From: Clostridia bacterium
Lineage (GTDB): Bacteria; Bacillota_A; Clostridia; Christensenellales; Borkfalkiaceae
DNA: 33,478 bases
Direction of reading: 5' to 3'
NCBI GenBank assembly: GCA_017504735.1
Contig: JAFVQP010000167.1
Coordinates: 1 to 33,478 of the forward strand
Positions within the stretch are counted from its first letter, which is position 1. Every line of letters begins with the position of its first letter. Positions 6,860-14,084 of the stretch are shown here, in pieces. The translations under genes and the position numbers were made by a program. The notes below the pieces were generated by a model. The model did no database searches, was not told the origin of the DNA, and saw only the letters and a list, made by a program, of their open reading frames with translations.

Positions 6860-7705
6860 ATGGAAAAATTTTTGACCGATTTACATACGCATACGACCTA
6901 TTCTCACGATGGGAAAAATACCCCGGCGGAGATGTTGGCGGCGGCGCAACGGGCAGGGCTTGCTTTTTACGGTGTGAGTGAACATTTCGACTACGATTAC
7001 GACCTGTCTTTGGTGGATGAAGAATTGCGTACGGCAATTCAAAACAGCAACCCTGAAGCGTATTTCCACGCGCTTAGACATTTACAGGAAGATTACGAAG
7101 GGGTAATGAACGTTGCCGTTGGTGCGGAATTCGGCTACTCGGATAAGCAAGAGGTGCAGGGCAGGTATGCGTTGACGTATGAAAAATACCGTCCTGACTA
7201 TGTAATCAACAGCGTGCATAGTATGCTAGGGATGGATTTTGCGTATGCCGATTTTGTGGGAGATAAGAAGTTTTGTGGCGACAAAAAAGAGATATTTGGA
7301 CGATATTTGAAGCTTGTCCGTGACAGCTTGGACGTGCCGTACCATTACGATATTGTAGGCCATATCGGTTACGTGGCGCGCTACGTACCGTTTGAGGATA
7401 AGACGATTTCGTTGGAAGAGTTTGGCGAGCAAATAGATGATATTTTGCTGACCATTATCCGCAAGGATAAAATTTTAGAGGTGAACTCCTCTAATAAAAC
7501 TTTACCCAACCGCACGATTCCTGCGTGGAATATTGTAGAAAGGTATTTTGCGTTGGGTGGTAGAAAAGTATCCTTTGGTTCGGATGCACATTTTGCGGAA
7601 AGAATTGCGGATAAACGCGGTGAAGTGGTGGAAATGCTGAAGAAAATCGGCTTTACCTATATCACCGTGCCGTTCCGCGGGGAACATATAAAGGTGGAAA
7701 TATAA
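6860..7705 (+). CDS. PHP-domain phosphoesterase, HisJ/histidinol-phosphatase family
   Basis: 281 residues. Metal-binding PHP motifs are in the expected order: DLHTHTTYSHDG (7-18), SEHFDYD, GAEFGYSD, NSVHSMLG, GHIGYVARY and SFGSDAHFAE near the C-terminus. These His/Asp/Glu residues form a trinuclear metal site. The closest named family is HisJ-type histidinol-phosphatase, which dephosphorylates L-histidinol phosphate, but no other his genes are nearby, so another phosphate ester is possible. The ATG at 6860 sits after GGAG and downstream of the promoter; longer upstream reading is excluded because it would start inside the -35/-10 region. The stop overlaps the next gene's start (TAATG). Confidence 0.85.
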   Translation: MEKFLTDLHTHTTYSHDGKNTPAEMLAAAQRAGLAFYGVSEHFDYDYDLSLVDEELRTAIQNSNPEAYFHALRHLQEDYEGVMNVAVGAEFGYSDKQEVQGRYALTYEKYRPDYVINSVHSMLGMDFAYADFVGDKKFCGDKKEIFGRYLKLVRDSLDVPYHYDIVGHIGYVARYVPFEDKTISLEEFGEQIDDILLTIIRKDKILEVNSSNKTLPNRTIPAWNIVERYFALGGRKVSFGSDAHFAERIADKRGEVVEMLKKIGFTYITVPFRGEHIKVEI

Positions 7706-7914
7706 TGTCGGAATTGGATTTGTTAAAATTGATGCAGGCGTATGGTGAGGAAACGGAGCTTGGGGATTTTACCCCTGAAGAGTTGCAGGATTTATTGGAG
7801 CAAATGCAAAATAGCGGGGAACCTATGCCCCTCACCCCTCAAGCGTTTAAGGAGAAATATTTTGCTTATTACGATGACGTTAAGGATAAATCCTTAAAGA
7901 AACAAGATTGGTAA
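7705..7914 (+). CDS. Small acidic hypothetical protein
   Basis: 69 residues starting at the ATG that overlaps the stop of the PHP gene (TAATG), with AAGGTGG upstream. It is rich in Glu/Asp/Gln/Leu in the first two thirds (SELDLLKLMQAYGEET, TPEELQDLLEQMQNSGE), probably helical, and ends with a basic KSLKKQDW tail. No family recognised. Translational coupling supports that it is real. Confidence 0.65.
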   Translation: MSELDLLKLMQAYGEETELGDFTPEELQDLLEQMQNSGEPMPLTPQAFKEKYFAYYDDVKDKSLKKQDW

Positions 7915-7923
7915 ATACGAAAG

Positions 7924-7979
7924 AAAATCGGAAGAATCATTTGCTTGAAAAAAAGTTTTGATTTTTACCGATTTTTTTT
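7924..7979 (+). terminator. Possible terminator after the small acidic gene
   Basis: AAAATCGG (7924-7931) can pair with CCGATTTT (7968-7975), and eight T follow, but the loop is about 36 bases. Termination is plausible because a new promoter starts just downstream. Confidence 0.45.
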
Positions 7980-8007
7980 GTAAATAGTATAGATTTCTTT
8001 GAAGAAA

Positions 8008-8018
8008 TATGCTATAAT
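8008..8018 (+). promoter_or_regulatory. Extended -10 promoter of the pyrH cluster
   Basis: TGC-TATAAT: consensus -10 at 8013-8018 with the TGn extension. No good -35 hexamer is found 16-18 bases upstream. Confidence 0.65.
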
Positions 8019-8040
8019 AGATAAAATGAGTGATTTCGGG

Positions 8041-8071
8041 CAAAAACGGCGTTGCAAAAACAACGTTTTTG
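8041..8071 (+). promoter_or_regulatory. Hairpin in the pyrH leader
   Basis: CAAAAACG (8041-8048) pairs with CGTTTTTG (8064-8071), and CGTTG (8050-8054) with CAACG (8061-8065). The two stems share bases at 8064-8065, so they can compete. There is no T tract. The AGGAGG of pyrH follows at 8089-8094 with an unusually long 12-base spacing to the ATG. Possible attenuation or mRNA-stability element; no known riboswitch class recognised. Confidence 0.5.
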
Positions 8072-8106
8072 GGTAAGAAGTCAATTTTAGGAGGATAAAA
8101 TATCGT

Positions 8107-8814
8107 ATGGAGCCTAAATACAAAAGAGTGCTGCTGAAGCTTTCGGGTGAAGCGTTGGCGGGGGATCAAAGATTTGGCTTAAACCATGAGGTGATTGAAC
8201 CTGTGGTAGAGCAAATTGTTAAGATACACAACATGGGTGTCGAGGTCGGCTTGGTAATTGGCGGCGGTAACTTCTGGCGTGGCCGTCAGGGCACGAAGAT
8301 GGACCGTACAACGGCAGACCAAATGGGTATGCTTGCGACGGTAATGAACTCGCTGGCAATGATGGACGCGATTGAACAGCACGGGGTACCCGTTCGTGTA
8401 CAAACTGCGCTGAACATGATTTCCTTGGCAGAACCTTTGATTTTGAGAAAGGCGCTTCGTCACTTTGAGATGGGCAGAGTGGTAATCTTCGCTTGCGGTA
8501 CGGGGCATCCTTACTGTTCGACGGATACGGCGGCGGCGCTTCGTGCGTGTGAAATTGACGCGGATATCCTTTTGATGGCGAAAAACGTGGATGGGATTTA
8601 TGATTCTGACCCTAAAACTAACCCTGAAGCACGCAAATACGATATTTTGAAATATTCCGACATTATCAACCGCAATTTGAAGGTAATCGACTTCACGGCG
8701 GCAACGATGTGTATGGAAAACAACGTGCCTACCTTGGCGTTTGGGTTGAATGAAGAAAACTCGTTGGTGCGCGCGGTATGCGGCGAACGTTTGGGTACGT
8801 TGATTGAGGTGTAA
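8107..8814 (+). CDS. pyrH: UMP kinase
   Basis: Phosphorylates UMP to UDP in pyrimidine nucleotide synthesis; hexameric bacterial enzyme of the amino-acid-kinase fold. 235 residues, standard length. Visible motifs: VLLKLSGEALAG (8-19), GLVIGGGNFWRG, the conserved DQMGMLATVMN helix, CGTGHPYCSTDTAAALRA for UMP binding, and AKNVDGIYDSDPK near the ATP site. First gene of pyrH-frr-uppS-cdsA-dxr-rseP. In most Firmicutes rpsB and tsf come directly before pyrH; here they are absent and pyrH has its own promoter. Confidence 0.97.
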   Translation: MEPKYKRVLLKLSGEALAGDQRFGLNHEVIEPVVEQIVKIHNMGVEVGLVIGGGNFWRGRQGTKMDRTTADQMGMLATVMNSLAMMDAIEQHGVPVRVQTALNMISLAEPLILRKALRHFEMGRVVIFACGTGHPYCSTDTAAALRACEIDADILLMAKNVDGIYDSDPKTNPEARKYDILKYSDIINRNLKVIDFTAATMCMENNVPTLAFGLNEENSLVRAVCGERLGTLIEV

Positions 8815-8821
8815 AATAAGC

Positions 8822-8839
8822 AAAACGGGATCCCGTTTT
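8822..8839 (+). promoter_or_regulatory. 18-base perfect palindrome between pyrH and frr
   Basis: AAAACGGGATCCCGTTTT is a perfect palindrome. A second small hairpin (GCC-GAAA-GGC, 8847-8856) follows. There is no T tract, so it is more likely an RNA processing or stability element, or a symmetric protein site, than a terminator. Confidence 0.55.
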
Positions 8840-8888
8840 CAGCTTTGCCGAAAGGCGGAATAAAAAGATAGATATAAGGAGAATTGTT

Positions 8889-9461
8889 ATGATTGAAAAT
8901 GAAAAGATTGAAGAGATGATGTTAGAGTTGGAAGAAAAAGCGGAAAATACCCTTACCGCTTTGGATAGAGAATACGGCGCAATTCGTACGGGTAGAGCAA
9001 ACCCCCGTATTTTGGATCGTTTGGAAGTAGAAGCATACGGCGGTATGAGCAAGCTTATCGAGCTTGGTAACGTTTCCGCTTTGGATGCAAAATGCTTACA
9101 GATCAGCCTTTGGGATAAGTCCCTTTTGAAAGCTGTTGAAAAGGCAATTTTGCAATCGAACATCGGCTTGACGCCTAGCAATGACGGTAACGTAATTCGT
9201 CTTGTCTTCCCTGATATGACGGAAGAACGCCGTCGTGAACTCGTAAAACAAGCGAAGAAGATGGGGGAAGAATCGAAGGTTGCAATGCGTAACCACCGCC
9301 GTGAAGCGATGGACGTTATCAAAAAGATGAAGACTGCAAAGGAGTTGTCTGAAGACGAAGCTGCTGGTTGTGAAGCAGACGTTGAAAAGGCGATTTCTGG
9401 TTATATGTCGAAGTTGGAAGAAATTATTTCTGCAAAAGAAAAGGAATTGATGACTATTTAA
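8889..9461 (+). CDS. frr: Ribosome recycling factor
   Basis: Splits post-termination ribosomes together with EF-G. 190 residues versus about 185 usual; the extra residues are at the N-terminus (MIENEKIEE). Family sequences present: YGAIRTGRANPRILDRLEVEAYG, LQISLWDKSLLKAVEKAI, IGLTPSNDGNVIRLVFP, MTEERRRELVKQAKKMGE and a helical C-terminus. AAGGAGA precedes the ATG. Only 3 bases separate its stop from the uppS ATG at 9465. Confidence 0.97.
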   Translation: MIENEKIEEMMLELEEKAENTLTALDREYGAIRTGRANPRILDRLEVEAYGGMSKLIELGNVSALDAKCLQISLWDKSLLKAVEKAILQSNIGLTPSNDGNVIRLVFPDMTEERRRELVKQAKKMGEESKVAMRNHRREAMDVIKKMKTAKELSEDEAAGCEADVEKAISGYMSKLEEIISAKEKELMTI

Positions 9462-9464
9462 GCC

Positions 9465-10181
9465 ATGCGGAAGAATAAACTAATGCAAGGGGTGAAAATA
9501 CCCCAACATATCGCCATCATCATGGACGGAAACGGGCGTTGGGCGAAAAAGCACATGATGCCCCGTTCAATGGGCCATAAACATGGTATGGAACGTATGG
9601 TAGGGTTGATGGAGCGTGCTTTTGAGCTTGGCGTTAAATACATCACCGTATATGCGTTGTCCACGGAAAATTTAAAGCGTCCCAAAGAGGAGCTTGACGC
9701 ATTGTTCAATCTTTTCCGCAATAATTTTAAGAAAGCGTTGGGAAAGGTTTGCGAGCGTGGGGTGCGCCTTCGCGCCCTCGGCGACGTGTCGCTTTTACCC
9801 GATGATATTATCAAAGTATTGCGTGAGAGTGAGGCGGAAACGGCGAAATATGAAGGGCGAGGTGTCAACATTGCGGTGTGCTATGGCGCGCGTGATGAAA
9901 TTGTCCACGCGGTGAACGCGGCGGTGGAAAAGGGCGAAAAGGTGACGGAACAAAGCTTTGCCGACCTGCTTTATACGGGCGGTTTGCCTGACCCCGATTT
10001 GATTATCCGTACGGGAAAAGAGGTGCGTCTTTCGAACTTCTTGTTGTATCAAGCGGCTTATGCCGAGTTGTATTTTTCCGACAAAATGTTCCCCGAGTTT
10101 TCCGATAGAGATTTGGATAAAGCGATTGTTGCGTTTTCAAAACGTACTCGTCGTTTTGGAAAGACGGACGAACAGTTATAA
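9465..10181 (+). CDS. uppS: Undecaprenyl diphosphate synthase (isoprenyl transferase)
   Basis: Condenses isopentenyl diphosphate units onto farnesyl diphosphate to form the C55 carrier lipid for cell-wall synthesis. 238 residues. Motifs: HIAIIMDGNGRWA with the catalytic Asp, the H/G-rich SMGHKHGMER, YALSTENLKRPKEE, and the C-terminal region PDPDLIIRTGKEVRLSNFLL and YAELYFSDKMFPEF. The ATG at 9465 has no good ribosome binding site but is 3 bases from the frr stop; the Met at 9483, with GGAAG upstream, is an equally plausible start (six residues shorter). Confidence 0.97.
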   Translation: MRKNKLMQGVKIPQHIAIIMDGNGRWAKKHMMPRSMGHKHGMERMVGLMERAFELGVKYITVYALSTENLKRPKEELDALFNLFRNNFKKALGKVCERGVRLRALGDVSLLPDDIIKVLRESEAETAKYEGRGVNIAVCYGARDEIVHAVNAAVEKGEKVTEQSFADLLYTGGLPDPDLIIRTGKEVRLSNFLLYQAAYAELYFSDKMFPEFSDRDLDKAIVAFSKRTRRFGKTDEQL

Positions 10182-10199
10182 ACTTACATAAGTGAAATG

Positions 10200-10255
10200 A
10201 AGGGGGCAGGTATGCGTTCAATGTGAAATTGCACGCGTGTGCCCCTTGCGTTTTT
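10200..10255 (+). promoter_or_regulatory. CAGGTATGCGTT hairpin element before cdsA
   Basis: AAGGGGGCA (10200-10208) pairs with TGCCCCTT (10240-10247) with one bulged G; inside, GCGT (10213-10216) can pair with ACGC (10233-10236). GCGTTTTT follows and runs directly into the AGGAG of cdsA. The 5' half (GGGGGCAGGTATGCGTT) is nearly identical to the element before rimM. Attenuator-like architecture. Confidence 0.7.
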
Positions 10256-10265
10256 AGGAGTAAAG

Positions 10266-11159
10266 ATGAAAATTCGATTGATTTCCGGGTCGTGTTATAT
10301 CGCCCTGCTTGCGGTATTCTTTTGCTTAAAAATCTTTTTGCCGTATGGTGATTTTTATTTTGACGGCTTGATTTATGCGTTTGCAATTTTGGGCACGTTT
10401 GAAATGCTTCGTGCGACAAAAGAAAAAACCACGAAGGCAGAACGTGGCTTGGTATATACTTTTACAGCAATCACCATACCCGCAGTAGCGGTAGGGGAAT
10501 ATTTTAAAGGTTGGGGCTTAGCAACGATGGGCGGTGCAATCCTTGTATTGTCGATTGCGCTTTTATCCTTGTTGGTAATCCGTCACGAGGAAACCTCATT
10601 GGAAAGTTTGGGGCTTTCTTTGCTTTCGGCAGTGTATCCTACCCTGTTGCTTGCATTGATGGTGCTTGCTAATCATGCGACAGCGCCTGGGGCTTTGACA
10701 AAGATAGCCTTTGATTCCCGCTTGCTGATTTTATTCGTATTTGTCGTTTCTCCTTGCGCGGATTCGATTGCCTACGTATTTGGTAAATTCCTTCGTAAGT
10801 ATTTCCCCAAGAAGATGACCCCTGTAATTAGTCCCAACAAGACGGTGATCGGCGGTATCGGCGGTTTGGTGGGCGGTATGCTTGGCGCGGCGGCGTTGTA
10901 CTTTATCTATAACGCAACGGCGGGCAGCTATGACCAAATGCATATTTGGTTGCCCATATATCTTGGGCTTGGCTTGGTGGCATCGGTGGCTACGGCGTTT
11001 GGCGACTTGGTGGAAAGCTGTATCAAGCGCAAGCTTGGCTTGAAAGATATGGGCAATATTATGCCTGGGCACGGTGGCGTGCTTGACCGTTTGGACAGCG
11101 CATTTTACTCCACAATCGTGGTGTATCTTGCGTACGTAATCGTTTGTTTGGTGGTATAA
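10266..11159 (+). CDS. cdsA: Phosphatidate cytidylyltransferase (CDP-diacylglycerol synthase)
   Basis: Makes CDP-diacylglycerol from CTP and phosphatidic acid for phospholipid synthesis; integral membrane enzyme. 297 residues with about eight hydrophobic segments. The CdsA signature is at the C-terminus: SCIKRKLGLKDMGNIMPGHG followed by GVLDRLDS, with DSIAYVFGKFLRKYFPKK and ISPNKTVIGGIGG upstream. The start at 10266 follows AGGAG with 5-base spacing; reading further upstream would enter the hairpin element. Confidence 0.96.
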   Translation: MKIRLISGSCYIALLAVFFCLKIFLPYGDFYFDGLIYAFAILGTFEMLRATKEKTTKAERGLVYTFTAITIPAVAVGEYFKGWGLATMGGAILVLSIALLSLLVIRHEETSLESLGLSLLSAVYPTLLLALMVLANHATAPGALTKIAFDSRLLILFVFVVSPCADSIAYVFGKFLRKYFPKKMTPVISPNKTVIGGIGGLVGGMLGAAALYFIYNATAGSYDQMHIWLPIYLGLGLVASVATAFGDLVESCIKRKLGLKDMGNIMPGHGGVLDRLDSAFYSTIVVYLAYVIVCLVV

Positions 11160-11162
11160 GCT

Positions 11163-12305
11163 ATGAAAACCATTTCGTTAATCGGTTCGACGGGTTCCAT
11201 CGGTAGGCAGGTTTGCTCGGTGGTGAGAAGACACCCCGATAAGTTTAAAATTAAGAGCATTGTTGCAAATTCGTCTGCGGAGCTATTTTTACAGCAGGTA
11301 AAAGAGTTTATGCCCGAATATGCCGCTTTGGCGGATGAAAAGGCGGGTAAAGAAATTGCGGCGCAAATTCCTCAAGGCGTCAAGTACGGTTATGGGGAAA
11401 AAGCGGCGGAAGAGGCAATTGCCTATGGTGACGTGGCGTTTGTTGCGGCAACGGGCTTTGCAGGGTTAAAGTACAGCTTAAAGGCGGTGGAATTGAAAAA
11501 GGACATCGCGCTTGCCAACAAGGAAACCTTGGTTTGCGGCGGCGAGTTGGTGATGGGAAAAGTGCAAGCGGCAGGCATTGATCTGATGCCTGTGGACAGT
11601 GAACATTCTGCGCTTTGGCAGGCGTTAAACTTCCGCGCGAATGCACCTTTCCGCCGTTTGATTATCACGGCAAGCGGTGGCCCATTCTACGCTTACACGG
11701 ACGAACAATTGAAAAATGTGACACCCATGTCTGCGTTGAAACATCCTACGTGGCAAATGGGCGCAAAAATTACCATTGACAGCGCAACCCTTTTGAATAA
11801 GGGTTTTGAGGTGATTGAGGCGCGTTGGCTGTATGATGCGCCGCTTGAAAAAATACACACGATCGTACAACCTGAAAGTATTATTCACTCGATGGTGGAA
11901 TTTGACGATGGTTGTGTGATGGCACAGATGAGTTATCCTACGATGGAGTTACCCATTCAGCTTGCACTCACCTATCCCGACCGCTTTGATTGCGGTTTGA
12001 AGCCGCTTGACTTTGCGGCGCTTGGCGCAATTCGGTTTTTACCTTTAGAGAGAAAACGTTTCCCTTGTTACGATTTGGCGTTGACTGCGTTGGAGCTTGG
12101 GGATAACTACCCTTGCGCATTGAACGGCGCAGGTGAAATCGCGGTACATGCATTTTTACAAGAAAGGATAGCTTACACCGAGATTGCGGAAACTATGAAG
12201 GCGGTTTTGGAAAAAACGGAGCGTATGCAAACGGCTTCGTATGAGATTTTGAAAGAAACGGACGCACGTGCGCGTGCGTTGGCGCGCGAAATTATTGGGA
12301 AATAA
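11163..12305 (+). CDS. dxr: 1-deoxy-D-xylulose 5-phosphate reductoisomerase
   Basis: Converts DXP to 2-C-methyl-D-erythritol 4-phosphate with NADPH, the committed step of the MEP isoprenoid pathway that supplies UppS. 380 residues, standard length. NADPH-binding GSTGSIGRQ (7-15), LANKETLVCGG, metal and substrate residues in PVDSEHSALWQAL, ITASGGPF, HPTWQMGAKITIDSATLLNK with GFEVIEA, and QPESIIHSMVEF. The start is 3 bases after the cdsA stop. Confidence 0.97.
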   Translation: MKTISLIGSTGSIGRQVCSVVRRHPDKFKIKSIVANSSAELFLQQVKEFMPEYAALADEKAGKEIAAQIPQGVKYGYGEKAAEEAIAYGDVAFVAATGFAGLKYSLKAVELKKDIALANKETLVCGGELVMGKVQAAGIDLMPVDSEHSALWQALNFRANAPFRRLIITASGGPFYAYTDEQLKNVTPMSALKHPTWQMGAKITIDSATLLNKGFEVIEARWLYDAPLEKIHTIVQPESIIHSMVEFDDGCVMAQMSYPTMELPIQLALTYPDRFDCGLKPLDFAALGAIRFLPLERKRFPCYDLALTALELGDNYPCALNGAGEIAVHAFLQERIAYTEIAETMKAVLEKTERMQTASYEILKETDARARALAREIIGK

Positions 12306-12336
12306 TGTTCGCGAATAATAGTGAAGAGAGGGGTTT

Positions 12337-13569
12337 ATGACAATTCATTTGTTGTCTTTTGCAGGTGTGATGAAGAGTGTAGGCAGTATCTTGCTTGCAA
12401 TTTTGATTTTACTTGTGATGGTGACGGTACACGAGTTTGGGCATTACGTTGCGGGAAGGACGTTGGGTTTTAAAATTAACGAGTTTTCCGTAGGGTTTGG
12501 TCCTGCCATTTTTAAAAAACGCAGTAAAAAAACGGGGGAATTGTTTGCGGTACGCATCATTCCGCTCGGCGGCTATTGCGCATTTGACGGCGAAGACGAG
12601 TTTGAGGGCGAAAATGAGAAAAACGAAGTAAAAGAGGAACCGTTTGCGGACATTCAACCCGAGAAAACGCAAAATGATGAGGGCAGGGTTGCGTTGAGCG
12701 AGGAAATCCCTCAAAAAGAAGAGGAGTTTCCTGAACCGCAAGGGGCGCGCTTTAACGATCAAGCCCCTTGGAAACGCATCATCGTCTTGTTGGCGGGCGC
12801 GACAATGAACTACCTTTTGGCGGTGGTACTCATTATATTGATGTTCGCGTGCTTTGGACGTCCGATGTATAAAGTGATGAGCTTTCACGCGCCGGGCGCG
12901 GAAACAGAAACGATATCGGACGTTGTATTGGAAGATGATTTGCAGGTGGGTGACGTCATCATGAAGATTGATGGCAAAACCATGTATTTGATTACCGATT
13001 ATATGGATGCGCTTGACGGGCATAAGCAAGGGGATCGCTTGACAGTGACTGTGTTGCGCGGCGAAGAAGTCAAAGACGTGTATCTTGAATTAAAAACGGA
13101 CGCAGATATTGCAAACCTTTCCGATACCAATACGCTGCTTGGCGCAATGGGGATTTATGAGCTTCGTGCGGCTACGGAAAAGGAAGGATTCTTTCAAACG
13201 ATCGGAAATTCCTTTGCATATTCGGTAAAAATCGGCGGAACGGTACTCCGTTCGCTTGGGGAGCTTTTGACAGGGAAGCTGGGAATTGATGCGATGGGCG
13301 GCCCGATTACCACCATCAAAGTGACGTCGGAAGCGGCGTCCGCGAGCATAACTTCCTTCTTAAATATTGCGGCGTTCATCGGGGTAAACCTTGCCGTGTT
13401 TAACCTTTTGCCCATTCCCGCATTGGACGGTTGTAAAACGATTTTTTGTCTTATCGAGTGGATTCGCAAAAAGCCCGTCAACCGTAAGGTGGAGACGATT
13501 ATTCACTTCGTGGGCATCATTTTCCTGTTCGGTTTTGCAATTTTAGTGGATATTTTACAATTATTTTAA
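12337..13569 (+). CDS. rseP: RIP zinc metalloprotease, RseP/RasP family
   Basis: Site-2 protease that cleaves membrane proteins (anti-sigma factors, signal-peptide remnants) within the bilayer. 410 residues. HEFGH zinc site in the first membrane helix (VTVHEFGHYVAGRTLGF), one PDZ domain (about 175-260, LQVGDVIMKIDGK), and the C-terminal NLLPIPALDG with the third zinc ligand. Two oddities: the usual LDGG is LDGC here, and an acidic, low-complexity stretch of about 50 residues (about 85-135) is inserted between GGYCAFDGED and the PWKRIIVLLAGATMNY helix. GAGGGG precedes the ATG. Last gene of the cluster. Confidence 0.95.
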   Translation: MTIHLLSFAGVMKSVGSILLAILILLVMVTVHEFGHYVAGRTLGFKINEFSVGFGPAIFKKRSKKTGELFAVRIIPLGGYCAFDGEDEFEGENEKNEVKEEPFADIQPEKTQNDEGRVALSEEIPQKEEEFPEPQGARFNDQAPWKRIIVLLAGATMNYLLAVVLIILMFACFGRPMYKVMSFHAPGAETETISDVVLEDDLQVGDVIMKIDGKTMYLITDYMDALDGHKQGDRLTVTVLRGEEVKDVYLELKTDADIANLSDTNTLLGAMGIYELRAATEKEGFFQTIGNSFAYSVKIGGTVLRSLGELLTGKLGIDAMGGPITTIKVTSEAASASITSFLNIAAFIGVNLAVFNLLPIPALDGCKTIFCLIEWIRKKPVNRKVETIIHFVGIIFLFGFAILVDILQLF

Positions 13570-13582
13570 GAAAAAAAGTTCG

Positions 13583-13617
13583 ACTGTCAAGTAAAAATGC
13601 TTGACAGTTGCTTTTTT
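13583..13617 (+). terminator. Terminator after rseP, overlapping the next promoter
   Basis: ACTGTCAAG (13583-13591) pairs with CTTGACAGT (13600-13608), followed by TGCTTTTTT. The 3' arm contains the TTGACA of the ylxM promoter. Confidence 0.88.
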
Positions 13618-13629
13618 ATGCGGTATAAT
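13601..13629 (+). promoter_or_regulatory. Consensus promoter of ylxM-ffh
   Basis: TTGACA (13601-13606), 17 bases, TATAAT (13624-13629). The -35 lies in the 3' arm of the preceding terminator stem, and the spacer holds its T tract. Confidence 0.9.
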
Positions 13630-13660
13630 AGACGACGGAAATTAGGGAGGAGGCGAGGAA

Positions 13661-14074
13661 ATGAAAGACGATTTGCATTTTCTTCAGCTGTGGGATTTGT
13701 ATTCCCCGCTCCTTACGGCGACGCAAAAGGAGATTACGGACCTGTATTTCAATTACGACCTTTCGCTTGGCGAAATAGCAGAGCAGAAGGGGGTATCCCG
13801 TCAAAGTGTTTCCGATTGCTTGCAAAAATGCAGAAAACAGTTGGAAAAATATGAAGAAAAACTTTGTTTCTTAAAGGCTTTAGATGGACTTTCACAAGAA
13901 TATTCGGCGTATATGACGGAAGTGGAACGCTTTATCGAACGTGAAAAAGGGGATTTCCCTGCGCTGAATGGCTTGAAGGAAACATTAGAAGACGTGCACA
14001 AGCAATTTGGTGTAGAGACGGAAAAAACGGATGACGGTGAAATCGTCGGCGTAGTATTCCGCGACGGGGAATAA
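13661..14074 (+). CDS. ylxM: YlxM/p13-family putative DNA-binding protein
   Basis: 137 residues with a sigma-70 region 4-like helix-turn-helix: LTATQKEITDLYFNYDLSLG then EIAEQKGVSRQSVSDCLQKC (roughly 20-60). YlxM genes lie directly before ffh in many Firmicutes and are thought to regulate or modulate the signal recognition particle. It is about 20 residues longer than usual, with an acidic C-terminal tail (TEKTDDGEIVGVVFRDGE). GGAGGAGG lies about 8-14 bases before the start; 10 bases separate it from ffh. Confidence 0.9.
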   Translation: MKDDLHFLQLWDLYSPLLTATQKEITDLYFNYDLSLGEIAEQKGVSRQSVSDCLQKCRKQLEKYEEKLCFLKALDGLSQEYSAYMTEVERFIEREKGDFPALNGLKETLEDVHKQFGVETEKTDDGEIVGVVFRDGE

Positions 14075-14084
14075 GGAGAGAAAA

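Noticed and set aside
8041..8071. Terminator before pyrH
   Set aside because: The hairpin has no T tract and lies downstream of the only -10 box, inside the pyrH leader.
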